Part shown: piece after piece, positions 51,185 to 58,966 of the stretch
Position numbering within the stretch: position 1 is the stretch's first letter
How the letters are laid out: every line of letters starts with the position of its first letter
NCBI GenBank assembly: GCA_946411635.1
Contig: CAMKES010000002.1
Location: 322,585-386,584 of the forward strand
Reading direction: 5' to 3'
Length of the DNA stretch: 64,000 nt
Source of the DNA: an uncultured Clostridia bacterium
Lineage (GTDB): Bacteria; Bacillota; Clostridia; Christensenellales; CAG-138
The notes under the pieces: model-generated
The model's input: the letters and a program-made list of their open reading frames with translations, nothing else
The model's database searches: none
What the model was told of the DNA's origin: nothing
Program-made: the position numbers and the translations under genes

Positions 51185-51955
51185 TCACTCGAAGCGGATC
51201 TCGTACTGCGCGTAAAAGTCGTAGGAAAGCGTGACCGTAAGCCCGTCCGGAAGCGTCAGCGTTCCGGTATATCCGCGTTCGGAGGGGCGGACCGCGGCCT
51301 GCTGCGAAAGCGATTCCGCATAGCCGTTTGCCGCAAGGAACGGGCCGAACACGTCTTTTTCGAGTCCTTCGGCGACGTTCTCAAACAGCGAGCAGGACAT
51401 CGAATACACCTCGCCGGTGCGGCTGTCGAACTGCACGGAGAGGCAGAAGGTCTGCCCGCTGTCCGCGCTGCAGTACGCCTGCGCGCACCAGAGCGCAAGC
51501 TTTGCGCCGGTCTCGTCGTTGTAGAAATCGCGAAGCGTGCATTGGACGCGCGTCTTTTTCAGCACGGCTTCGACCGATTCGCCCGTGAGAAGCCTGTTTC
51601 GTTTCGCATGCGCGTTCAGCACGTCCGACCAGAGCGTTCTCAGCCGCTCCGTGACCGCGCGCTCATCCAGCTCGCCCGGCATGACGGCGCGTTCGTCGCC
51701 CTGCCGTTCGCAGCGGCGGAACAGCGCAAGACGCGTTTCGAGCGACAGCGGCGCGCCGATGCTGTCGGCGCTGATGATGCTGACCGCCTCGTATTTCGGG
51801 TCGTCGTACAGTCCCCGTTCGCTGAGGCTGAAGATCCAGCGGTTCAGCAGAACGAGCAGGAACGCGGCGGCGACGGTGCCGACCGTGAGCGCGATATAGA
51901 CGATGCGCGTGCGGGTGACGCGGCTGCGGTTTGCAAACAGACGAATCTTTTTCAT
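51185..51955 (-). CDS. Membrane-anchored protein of unknown function in a two-component operon
   Basis: A 256-residue protein: basic N-terminus, one membrane helix (about 18-40), then a soluble extracytoplasmic part with mixed alpha/beta pattern and several Cys (CERQGDE, CTLRDFYN, WCAQAYCSADSG, CLSV, CSLF). No family is recognised. It overlaps the histidine-kinase stop by 4 nt (ATGA), so it is the third gene of the regulator-kinase operon. By analogy with accessory genes such as yycH-type partners it may modulate the kinase, but this is inference only. Confidence 0.7.
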   Translation of the reverse strand: MKKIRLFANRSRVTRTRIVYIALTVGTVAAAFLLVLLNRWIFSLSERGLYDDPKYEAVSIISADSIGAPLSLETRLALFRRCERQGDERAVMPGELDERAVTERLRTLWSDVLNAHAKRNRLLTGESVEAVLKKTRVQCTLRDFYNDETGAKLALWCAQAYCSADSGQTFCLSVQFDSRTGEVYSMSCSLFENVAEGLEKDVFGPFLAANGYAESLSQQAAVRPSERGYTGTLTLPDGLTVTLSYDFYAQYEIRFE

Positions 51956-53382
51956 TCCGCGTCGCCTCCCTTCCCGCGCGCGTAGAGCGGCACGTCGAAC
52001 CAGACGAGCGTGCCGACGTTGACCTCGCTCTCAAAGTGCAGGCTGCTGCCGTGGATCTGCGCGATGCGGTTGCCGATCGCAAGGCCGAGACCCGCGCCGT
52101 GCTGTGCGCGCGAACGCGATTTGTCGACCATGAAGAACGCCTCGGTGATGCGCGAAATCTCCTCCTTGGGGATGCCGATGCCCTCGTCCCGGACCGAGAT
52201 GCGGTAGCGGCCCGCCTCGCGGCGGCCGGTCAGCGTGATCGTTTTGCCCGGCGCGCTCGCCTTGCGCGCGTTGTCGATGAGGTTCGTGACGAGCGTCAGC
52301 AGCAGGTCCTTTTCGTACAGGATGATCTGCTGCTCGATGTCGTAGTTCAGGGTGAGCTCCGCCTTTTCGAGCATCGGCGTGACGACCGCCACGACGTGCC
52401 CGAGCGCGCGGCGCGCATAGCCGCGGACGAGCTTGAAATCGTTCTTGTCGAGCACGACGAGGTCCATGAGCTTCAGGGACATCGCTTCAAGCCGCTTGCC
52501 CTCCGAGAAGATGAAGTTCGCCGCCATGAAGGCGTCCTCCTCGTCGAGCTCGGTGCTGCGAAGCATGTCCGCATAGCCGATGATCGAGGTCATCGGGGTC
52601 TTCAGCTCGTGCGAGAAGCTCGCCACGAAGTCCTTCTGCTGCTTGGCGTTGAGCTCGAGCGCGTCGACCTTCTGCTCGATCGCGCCGGTCATGTCGTTGA
52701 ACGCGACGGTGAGGTCGCCGATCTCATCCAGCGTCGTCACGCGCGCGCGGCGCGAATAGTTGCCGCCGCCGATCACTTCGGTGAACCGCTTCAGCCTGCG
52801 CAGCGGCTTCGTCGTGAAATACGAGACCAGCAGCATCGCCGCGGTCGAAAGCGCGACGGTGATCAGATGCAGCGCGGTCACGGAGCCGATCTGCTCGGCG
52901 CGCAGCCGCATCAGGTCGGTCGCGTCGTACCGCACCGAAAGGAAATAGTTCTGTCCGCCGAACGAAACGCAGCCCGCGGTGTCCAGAAGCGTCCGCTCCC
53001 CGTCGCGCAGCAGCCGGTACGCAAAGCGCCGCACCCGAAGCTCGGAGAACGCCAGCGTTTCCGGAAAGTCCTCCGTGCTCGCCGTGATCAGCATTCCGTC
53101 GACGCCGTAGAGCGCGCAGGGCGATTCCACGCCCTGATTCGAGCCCGCGCGCTTCAGGATCTCGCCGTACATCTCCGGCGACGCGGTGTTGTAGTAGAGA
53201 TAGATGCCGTACAGCTCCGCCTCCATCGCGGAAGCCAGCGCCGAATAATCCGCAACCGCCGCCTGTACACGAAAACGAAGCGCCGTTTCAAAGCTCTGCG
53301 CGATCAGGATCTGTCCTGCCACGCCGAACAACAGCGCTACGATCAATACGGTGCATATGCAGATTTTCAGAGCAAATCTCAT
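51952..53382 (-). CDS. Sensor histidine kinase
   Basis: A 476-residue membrane kinase. TM1 (about 5-28), an extracytoplasmic sensor of about 140 residues, TM2 (about 170-190) and a HAMP linker precede HisKA with FSHELKTPMTS (phospho-acceptor His258). A HATPase_c domain follows with NLIDNARKAS (N box), DEGIGIPKEE (G1) and GAGLGLAIG (G2). It overlaps the response regulator by 4 nt and the third gene by 4 nt. The sensor region is not recognised; the signal is unknown. Confidence 0.93.
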   Translation of the reverse strand: MRFALKICICTVLIVALLFGVAGQILIAQSFETALRFRVQAAVADYSALASAMEAELYGIYLYYNTASPEMYGEILKRAGSNQGVESPCALYGVDGMLITASTEDFPETLAFSELRVRRFAYRLLRDGERTLLDTAGCVSFGGQNYFLSVRYDATDLMRLRAEQIGSVTALHLITVALSTAAMLLVSYFTTKPLRRLKRFTEVIGGGNYSRRARVTTLDEIGDLTVAFNDMTGAIEQKVDALELNAKQQKDFVASFSHELKTPMTSIIGYADMLRSTELDEEDAFMAANFIFSEGKRLEAMSLKLMDLVVLDKNDFKLVRGYARRALGHVVAVVTPMLEKAELTLNYDIEQQIILYEKDLLLTLVTNLIDNARKASAPGKTITLTGRREAGRYRISVRDEGIGIPKEEISRITEAFFMVDKSRSRAQHGAGLGLAIGNRIAQIHGSSLHFESEVNVGTLVWFDVPLYARGKGGDAE

Positions 53383-54041
53383 GTTTCGGGGATATCCAGT
53401 CGATAGCCGATCTTATGGACCGTGCGAATGCGGTCCTGCCAGCCGAGTTTGCGGCGCAGACGCTGCACGTGGCTGTCCAGCGTGCGCGTTTCGCCGATGT
53501 AATCCGTTTCCCAGACCCGCTCGAACAGCGTCTCGCGGAACAGCGCGGTGTTCGGGTTCTGCACGAACAGAACGAGCAGATCGAACTCCTTGCGCGTCAG
53601 CTCGACCCGGTTGCCGTTCTGAATGACCTCGCGCGCGTCGAGATCGATCAGAATGTCCAGGCACTGGATCAGGCCCTGGCTCTTGTTGTAGCGGCGAAGC
53701 ACCACCTCGATGCGGGCCAGAAGCTCCACGATCTCGAACGGCTTGACGATGTAGTCCTCCGCGCCGAGCTTCAGTCCCTTGACCCGGTCGTTCACGTCGC
53801 TCTTCGCGGTCAGGAAGATCACGGGGATGCCCATCGGACGGATGTACGCGAGCAGATCGTATCCGTCGTACTTCGGCAGCATGATGTCCAGAAGCACGAG
53901 GTCGAACTGGTTCTTCTCCAGAAGATCCGCCGCCTGCTGTCCGTCGTAGGCGCAGGTGCACACGTACCCCTGCCGCGTGAGATTCATGCGGATCAGGTTT
54001 GCGATCGGTTCTTCGTCGTCCACGATCAGGATCTTTATCAT
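53379..54041 (-). CDS. OmpR/PhoB-type response regulator
   Basis: A 220-residue regulator: receiver domain with DDEEP acidic pair, phospho-acceptor Asp52 in LVLLDIMLP, Lys in FLTAKS; C-terminal winged helix of about 95 residues (ELTRKEFDLLVLFVQNPNTALFRETLFERVW, RTLDSHVQRLRRKLG). The ATG follows a GGAGGAAC SD. It heads the three-gene operon. The promoter at 54175-54203 and an AACAC-GA-GTGTT dyad in the leader could be sites of autoregulation. Confidence 0.94.
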   Translation of the reverse strand: MIKILIVDDEEPIANLIRMNLTRQGYVCTCAYDGQQAADLLEKNQFDLVLLDIMLPKYDGYDLLAYIRPMGIPVIFLTAKSDVNDRVKGLKLGAEDYIVKPFEIVELLARIEVVLRRYNKSQGLIQCLDILIDLDAREVIQNGNRVELTRKEFDLLVLFVQNPNTALFRETLFERVWETDYIGETRTLDSHVQRLRRKLGWQDRIRTVHKIGYRLDIPET

Positions 54042-54102
54042 GTTCCGTTCCTCCGATTCCTTATCATGGAAAAATCATATCATACAAATTCGGACAAAAT
54101 GT

Positions 54103-54114
54103 AACACGAGTGTT
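54103..54114. promoter_or_regulatory. AACAC/GTGTT dyad in the response-regulator leader
   Basis: Five-base arms AACAC and GTGTT separated by GA. It lies some 65 bp downstream of the predicted +1 and just upstream of a weaker TATGAT box (about 54087-54082). It could be an operator for a second promoter. Evidence is limited to symmetry and position. Confidence 0.3.
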
Positions 54115-54174
54115 GCCGACGTTTGATTTTTTCCGGTTTTTTCCGGAAACGCTCCGCCGCTGTCCGTATGAATC

Positions 54175-54203
54175 AGTATATCACAATCCCGCCGTACCGT
54201 CAA
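54175..54203 (-). promoter_or_regulatory. sigma-A promoter of the two-component operon
   Basis: Minus strand: TTGACG (54203-54198), 17-nt spacer, TATACT (54180-54175). The predicted leader is about 127 nt. It is divergent from the GH13 promoter, with 25 bp between the two -35 boxes. Confidence 0.82.
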
Positions 54204-54228
54204 AGCCTTCTTATCTGCAAAGTTCGGG

Positions 54229-54257
54229 TTGCATTGGCGGCGGCGAAAGCGTATAAT
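54229..54257 (+). promoter_or_regulatory. sigma-A promoter of the GH13 gene, near-leaderless
   Basis: TTGCAT (54229-54234), 17-nt spacer, TATAAT (54252-54257), then 8 nt to the ATG at 54266. The -35 is identical to that of dnaD. Confidence 0.75.
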
Positions 54258-54265
54258 GGACCTGT

Positions 54266-56164
54266 ATGAACTGGTATTATCATTCGCGTGATCCGCATTA
54301 CAAATACCCGTTCGGCGCGGTCCGGACGGGCGAAACGGTTTCGCTCCGCGTCGACGGCGACCCGAGCGCCATGGTCGAGCTGCTTCTGTACCTGCCGGAC
54401 GGTCCCGTAACGCTTCCGATGCACCGGGACGGCACGGCGTACCGCGCCGCGTTTACCGCCCCCTCCGTTCCCTGCCGCATGGGCTACGGCTTCCGTGTCA
54501 ACGGCCGGTATTTCGGTGCGGACAGCGGCGAAGCGCATTTTTCCGACGCCCCGCAGATCTTCGGTCTGACGGTGTACGACGGCGCGTTTCAGACGCCGGA
54601 ATGGTTCCGGCACGCCGTCGTCTATCAGATCTTCCCCGACCGCTTTTTCTGCTCCGACCGCGCGCGGTTTCTGCGCGCCGCGGCGGATTACCGCGCGGCG
54701 GGACGGCCGCTCTTCGTGCACGACGACTGGAACGAAACGCCGTATTACACCCCGCACGGCGGCGCGAAGGACTATGCGCCGGACGATTATTTCGGCGGGG
54801 ATCTGAACGGGATCCGCGAAAAGCTCCCGTATCTCGCCTCGCTCGGCGTCACCTGCGTCTATCTGAACCCGATCTTCGCGGCGCACTCGAACCATCGCTA
54901 CAACACGGCGGACTATCACACGATCGACCCGCTGCTCGGCACGAACGCCGATTTCAAGGCGCTGTGCGACGCGGCGAAGGCCTGCGGCATCCGCATCGTG
55001 CTCGACGGCGTGTTCTCGCACACCGGCGACGATTCGATCTATTTCGACCGCTATCACCGCTACGGCACGCACGGCGCGTGCGAGAGCAAGGAATCCCCCT
55101 ACTATCCGTGGTACCGGTTCTACGACTGGCCGGAAACCTACGAGTGCTGGTGGAATTTCAAGACCCTGCCCGACGTGGAGGAGACCGAACCGACGTACAC
55201 GGATTTCATCCAGGGCGAACACGGCGTGCTCAGAAAATGGCTGTCGCTCGGCGCGTCCGGCTGGCGTCTCGACGTTGCCGACGAGCTGCCCGATTCGTTC
55301 ATCCGCGGCGTGCGCCGTTCGATCAAGGACTTCGATCCCGACGCGGTGCTGATCGGCGAGGTCTGGGACAACTGCGCGACGAAATCCGGTCCGGAGGGCC
55401 GCCGCGGCTACGTGAACGGCGACGAGCTCGACGCGCCGATGAACTATCCGTTCCGCGAGCCCGCGATCGAGTTCCTGAACGGGCGCATGGACGCGTACCG
55501 GTTCGCCGAAACGCAGAACCGGATCCTGGAGGACTATCCGAAGCCGTTCCTGGACGCGTGCCTGAACCTTCTCGGCTCGCACGACACCGAGCGCGTGAAG
55601 ACCGCGCTGACCGGCGCGCCCGACGCAAGAACGCTCACCCGGGCGCAGCAGCTTGCGCATCATCCGGACGCGGCCACGCTCGCCCGCGCCACGGACCGCG
55701 TCGCGCTCGGTTACGCGCTCATGGCGGTGATGCCCGGCGTTCCGTGCATCTATTACGGCGACGAGGCCGGCATGACCGGCATGTCCGATCCGCTGAACCG
55801 CGGCACGTTCCCGTGGGGACGCGAGGACAAGGCTCTGACCGATCGGGTAAAAGCGCTTATGCGCCTGCACCGCGAAAGCGACGCGATCAAAAACGGCAGC
55901 ACGCGCATCGCCGCAGTCGGCAGCCGGACCGTCTGCGTGATCCGGCAGAGCGAAGCGGAAACGCTGATCCTGCTCGCGAACGCCGCCGACACGCCCGCGC
56001 GCGCATCGATCTATCCCGCGCTGTTCCGCGAAGGATCGGCGGCGGACGAGCCGCTTGCGCTTGCCGGAACGTATCTCGATGAAAGCGGCGAACCGGTCAC
56101 GGCGCGCGGCACGCTTTCGGTCACGATCCCCGCAAACGGCTTCCGGATCCTGAAAAAAGCGTAA
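54266..56164 (+). CDS. GH13 alpha-glucosidase/neopullulanase
   Basis: A 632-residue intracellular enzyme (no signal peptide). A CBM34-like N-terminal domain (about 1-105) precedes the GH13 barrel with DGVFSH (conserved region I), GWRLDVADE (nucleophile Asp336), IGEVWD (acid/base Glu365) and LGSHDTER (Asp440). A beta-sandwich C-terminal domain follows. This layout matches maltogenic amylase, cyclomaltodextrinase and neopullulanase, which degrade imported maltodextrins. The ATG has no SD and lies 8 nt after the -10. No sugar transporter is next to it. Confidence 0.9.
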   Translation: MNWYYHSRDPHYKYPFGAVRTGETVSLRVDGDPSAMVELLLYLPDGPVTLPMHRDGTAYRAAFTAPSVPCRMGYGFRVNGRYFGADSGEAHFSDAPQIFGLTVYDGAFQTPEWFRHAVVYQIFPDRFFCSDRARFLRAAADYRAAGRPLFVHDDWNETPYYTPHGGAKDYAPDDYFGGDLNGIREKLPYLASLGVTCVYLNPIFAAHSNHRYNTADYHTIDPLLGTNADFKALCDAAKACGIRIVLDGVFSHTGDDSIYFDRYHRYGTHGACESKESPYYPWYRFYDWPETYECWWNFKTLPDVEETEPTYTDFIQGEHGVLRKWLSLGASGWRLDVADELPDSFIRGVRRSIKDFDPDAVLIGEVWDNCATKSGPEGRRGYVNGDELDAPMNYPFREPAIEFLNGRMDAYRFAETQNRILEDYPKPFLDACLNLLGSHDTERVKTALTGAPDARTLTRAQQLAHHPDAATLARATDRVALGYALMAVMPGVPCIYYGDEAGMTGMSDPLNRGTFPWGREDKALTDRVKALMRLHRESDAIKNGSTRIAAVGSRTVCVIRQSEAETLILLANAADTPARASIYPALFREGSAADEPLALAGTYLDESGEPVTARGTLSVTIPANGFRILKKA

Positions 56165-56191
56165 GCGTCACGAAAAAATCACAATCCTCTG

Positions 56192-56220
56192 TTGAAAAAC
56201 GGCGAAAAGGTTGGTATACT
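56192..56220 (+). promoter_or_regulatory. sigma-A promoter of the DUF1858 gene
   Basis: TTGAAA (56192-56197), 17-nt spacer, TATACT (56215-56220), then a leader with AAAGGAG before the ATG at 56253. Confidence 0.82.
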
Positions 56221-56252
56221 AATCCCACCGAACAAGCAAAGGAGTCAAAACC

Positions 56253-56453
56253 ATGATCACGAAAGACATGAACATCCGCAAAATCATCGAGATCGACGAG
56301 AACCTTGCGGGCATTCTGATCGCCAGCGGCATGCACTGCCTCGGCTGCGCGATGTCCCACTTTGAGAATCTCGAAGAGGCCTGCGCCGTCCACGGCATCG
56401 ACGCGGACGAGCTGTGCAAGGAGCTCAACGACTATCTCGAAAGCAAGCAATAA
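56253..56453 (+). CDS. DUF1858 redox-disulfide domain protein
   Basis: A 66-residue protein that is a complete DUF1858 domain (hybrid-cluster-protein-associated redox disulfide family): MNIRKIIEIDENLAGILIASGMHCLGC with the Cys-Leu-Gly-Cys pair, then a helix. Stand-alone copies are common in anaerobic Firmicutes; related ScdA N-domains take part in iron-sulfur repair. The exact function is not established. It has its own promoter, SD and terminator. Confidence 0.9.
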   Translation: MITKDMNIRKIIEIDENLAGILIASGMHCLGCAMSHFENLEEACAVHGIDADELCKELNDYLESKQ

Positions 56454-56466
56454 GCAAGGACCTCAC

Positions 56467-56495
56467 GCCCTGCCGATCCCGGCGGGGCATTTTTT
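56467..56495 (+). terminator. Terminator after DUF1858, 5 nt before the next start codon
   Basis: A 9-bp stem (GCCCTGCCG / CGGCGGGGC, one wobble) and ATTTTTT. The ATG of the RNA methyltransferase follows 5 nt after the T run, so the hairpin may act as an attenuator. Confidence 0.82.
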
Positions 56496-56500
56496 CGACT

Positions 56501-57313
56501 ATGGGAAACGTCATTCATCTGGAATCGCTCGACGATCCCGCGCTCGACGTCTACGCGCGGCTGACCGAAGCGCAGATCCGAAACCGTCTGGAGCCCGAAA
56601 AAGGCGTGTTTATCGCGGAAAGCCCGAAGGTGATCCGGCTTGCGCTGGACGCGGGGTATGCGCCCGTTTCGTTTCTGATGGAGGAAAAGCATATTGAAGG
56701 CGACGCGAAGGAACTGCTCCTTCGCTGTCCGGGCGTTCCGGTCTATACCGGCGAACGCGCGCTCTTAAAGGAACTGACCGGCTACGCGCTGACGCGCGGG
56801 GTACTTTCGGCAATGCGCAGAAAACCCCTGCCCGCTTTGGACGCGGTGCTTTCGGGCGCAAAGCGCGTCGCGGTGCTCGACGGGATCACGGACGCTTCGA
56901 ACCTCGGCGCGATCACAAGGAGCGCCGCCGCGCTGAACGTCGACGCTGTGCTGTTCTCCCCCACCTGCTGCGATCCGCTGAACCGCCGCGCGGTGCGCGT
57001 ATCCATGGGCACGGTGTTTCAGGTGCCGTGGACGGTCCTGCCCGCGCTTGCCGGGGACGGGATCGCTCTTCTGCGTGAACGCGGATTCACGGCCGCGGCG
57101 ATGGCGCTGGTCGACGATTCGCTTGCGATGGACGATCCGCGGCTGAAACGATGCGAAAAGCTTGCCGTCGTGCTCGGCACGGAGGGCGACGGGCTTTCGA
57201 AGGAAACGATCGCCGCCTGCGATTTCGCGGTGAAGATCCCGATGGCGCACGGCGTGGACTCGCTGAACGTGGCGGCCGCATCCGCCGTGGCGTTCTGGGA
57301 GCTCAGGCGATAA
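56501..57313 (+). CDS. TrmH/SpoU-family RNA 2'-O-methyltransferase
   Basis: A 270-residue SPOUT methyltransferase with an N-terminal RNA-binding region (RNRLEPEKGVFIAESPKV) and the three knot motifs: DASNLGAITRSA, VVLGTEGDGLS and IPMAHGVDSLNVAAASAV. The target (a 2'-O-methyl in tRNA or 23S rRNA) cannot be read from sequence. No SD is visible; the sequence just before the ATG is a terminator hairpin, so expression probably depends on read-through. A non-terminator hairpin lies after the stop. Confidence 0.87.
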   Translation: MGNVIHLESLDDPALDVYARLTEAQIRNRLEPEKGVFIAESPKVIRLALDAGYAPVSFLMEEKHIEGDAKELLLRCPGVPVYTGERALLKELTGYALTRGVLSAMRRKPLPALDAVLSGAKRVAVLDGITDASNLGAITRSAAALNVDAVLFSPTCCDPLNRRAVRVSMGTVFQVPWTVLPALAGDGIALLRERGFTAAAMALVDDSLAMDDPRLKRCEKLAVVLGTEGDGLSKETIAACDFAVKIPMAHGVDSLNVAAASAVAFWELRR

Positions 57314-57325
57314 ACGGACGTTTGC

Positions 57326-57347
57326 GGGACGCCGGGGTCGGCGTCCC
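57326..57347 (+). other. GC hairpin without T-tract after the RNA methyltransferase
   Basis: A 9-bp perfect stem (GGGACGCCG / CGGCGTCCC) with a GGGT loop, followed by CTGCC. It lacks a U-tract, so it is likely an mRNA-stability element or an imperfect terminator. Confidence 0.45.
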
Positions 57348-57557
57348 CTGCCATATGAATCCGAACGCTTTTTTGCGCGCAAAACGGACAGGATGCGTTT
57401 CTGAACACAAAATGGAATTATGTTCATACATTTCTGCCCTCACCTGCAAAAAAAGCAGAAATACTTGATTTTTTTAATAAATATATGTAATTAATATATG
57501 AAATTTCTTGACGCGAACCTTTTTCTCATGATATAATCACCGTCGGAGGTGTGTGAA
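57348..57557 (+). promoter_or_regulatory. AT-rich control region of the XRE gene
   Basis: A 210-bp AT-rich stretch in otherwise GC-rich DNA. It contains the promoter TTGACG (57508-57513), 18-nt spacer, TATAAT (57532-57537). Two near-identical 14-nt tandem units (AAATATATGTAATT and AATATATGAAATTT) end at the -35 and may be an operator. A short CTGC-A7-GCAG hairpin is upstream. The GGAGG SD precedes the ATG at 57558. Confidence 0.6.
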
Positions 57558-57935
57558 ATGGACGAACTTACGAAGTTGATTAAAACCGAGATCAAAAAGC
57601 AATTCCGCAGTGTGCGTCAGTTTTCGATGTACATTGGGGTCCCGCAATCAACCATCGTAACGGCTTTGCAGAAGGGGATCGGCGGCACGTCCTTTGATAC
57701 CATTATGCAGATTTGCAAGGTGTTGGACATCAAGCCCGTTCCCGGCGACAATCCCGTCTTCCTGGACGGTGAAAAGCGTGAGCTGCTGGAGCGCTATGCG
57801 CGTCTGGATGCGGAGGGCAAGAAGGCTGTCCGCGCTCTGACGGCGGTCGAACTGCTGCGCGTCACGGATGCGGAAGCGTATGCGGAATTCGGCAAGAAGC
57901 TGAAGGCTGCGGAATCCGCTCCCGGCACGAATTGA
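57558..57935 (+). CDS. XRE-family helix-turn-helix regulator
   Basis: A 125-residue protein with an N-terminal XRE-type HTH (RSVRQFSMYIGVPQSTIVTALQKG, then TIMQICKVLDIKP) and a charged helical C-terminal half (ELLERYARLDAEGKKAVRALTAVELLR) that may mediate oligomerisation. Such small regulators are often autoregulated and mobile. Its upstream region is AT-rich and its codons are less GC-biased than those of its neighbours, so recent acquisition is possible. Target genes are not evident. Confidence 0.85.
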   Translation: MDELTKLIKTEIKKQFRSVRQFSMYIGVPQSTIVTALQKGIGGTSFDTIMQICKVLDIKPVPGDNPVFLDGEKRELLERYARLDAEGKKAVRALTAVELLRVTDAEAYAEFGKKLKAAESAPGTN

Positions 57936-57942
57936 GCCAAAC

Positions 57943-57972
57943 AAAACAGCCGCCCGTCGGGCGGCTTTTTTG
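57943..57972. terminator. Bidirectional terminator between the XRE and WYL genes
   Basis: An 8-bp stem (AGCCGCCC / GGGCGGCT) with a 3-nt loop, T6 on plus and an A/C run on the other side. Confidence 0.9.
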
Positions 57973-57982
57973 TTTGCCGGTT

Positions 57983-58966
57983 TTATCCGTTCTGCGCGGA
58001 ACGGACGCGGTCGAGAAGCGCCTCGAACCGGTCGCGCACCGGCTGCGGAGAAACGATCCGCACCGCGCCGCCGAGCGCGGCGACCCAGCCGAAAAACTGC
58101 TCCGAGACCGCGACGCGCACGTACGCCCGGAACCGGTTCCCCTCCGGATGCACCGAAACGCCGCTCCCGAACCGGTCGACGATCACGCCGATCACGCTTT
58201 CGTCGCAGTCGAGCACCACGTCGGCCTCCTCGCCGGCGAACATCGAGAAATTGCGGCTCGTGTATTCGCCCATGTCGATCGCGGCGAACGCGTCCCTGCC
58301 CTTCCGCTCCGAATCGAGGATTGTGATGCGGTTCATCTTGTCGACGCGGTAGTGCTTGATGCGCGCATCCTCCGCGTCGTATGCGATCAGATAATAGAAT
58401 TCGTCGTCCCAGACGAGCGCAAACGGACTGACGCAGTAGCGCGCGCCGTTTCTGCGCGGGACGCGTTTTTTTCGGAGATCGTACTGCCAGTAAACGAACG
58501 AGATCTCACGGTTCTCGCCGATCGCCGTATGCACGGCGTCGATGTTGTAAAAGACGGATTCGTTGTCCGTTTTGCCGCGGTCGGAAAGATAGAGCTGACG
58601 CTTCAGAAGCGCCGCCTCGCCGCGGCTCGAGAGCGCCGCAAGCTTTTTGATCAGCGCGCGCGTCTTTTTCGGCGAAAGGAACTTCGCCGCCTGCACGCTG
58701 TCGACGAGCATCTTGAGCTCCGCCGGCTCGAACGTGCGCGACGCGAGGTAATAGCCCTTGCGCTTGCCGACCGCGACCGATTCGATATCCATGCCGTAGT
58801 CGGTAAGCGCGGCGATATCGTCCGCGACGCTCTTGCGCTCGGCGTCGATGCCGCGTCCGTTGAGCGCGGCGATCAGGTCCGCGACCGTCAGCGGATGCTG
58901 TTCGTCCGTTTCCAGCAGCAGATCGCGGATGACCAAAATCTTGCACTTCTGATTTTCGCGTTTCAT
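57983..58966 (-). CDS. WYL-domain transcriptional regulator
   Basis: A 327-residue regulator: N-terminal winged helix (KILVIRDLLLETDEQHPLTVADLIAAL, then GMDIESVAVGKRKGYYL), WYL domain at about 140-205 (HTAIGENREISFVYWQYD, CVSPFALVWDDEFYYLIAYD, here with WDDEFYYL in place of the usual WYL core) and a C-terminal WCX domain. WYL domains are thought to bind nucleic-acid or nucleotide ligands. The ATG overlaps the D-aminoacylase stop by 4 nt, so it is cotranscribed with that gene and may regulate it or a distant set. Confidence 0.88.
   Translation of the reverse strand: MKRENQKCKILVIRDLLLETDEQHPLTVADLIAALNGRGIDAERKSVADDIAALTDYGMDIESVAVGKRKGYYLASRTFEPAELKMLVDSVQAAKFLSPKKTRALIKKLAALSSRGEAALLKRQLYLSDRGKTDNESVFYNIDAVHTAIGENREISFVYWQYDLRKKRVPRRNGARYCVSPFALVWDDEFYYLIAYDAEDARIKHYRVDKMNRITILDSERKGRDAFAAIDMGEYTSRNFSMFAGEEADVVLDCDESVIGVIVDRFGSGVSVHPEGNRFRAYVRVAVSEQFFGWVAALGGAVRIVSPQPVRDRFEALLDRVRSAQNG

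Noticed and set aside
57399..57425. LexA-like box in the AT-rich region (GAACA ... TGTTC)
   Set aside because: The arms are separated by 13 nt, whereas the Firmicutes LexA box has GAAC-N4-GTTC.
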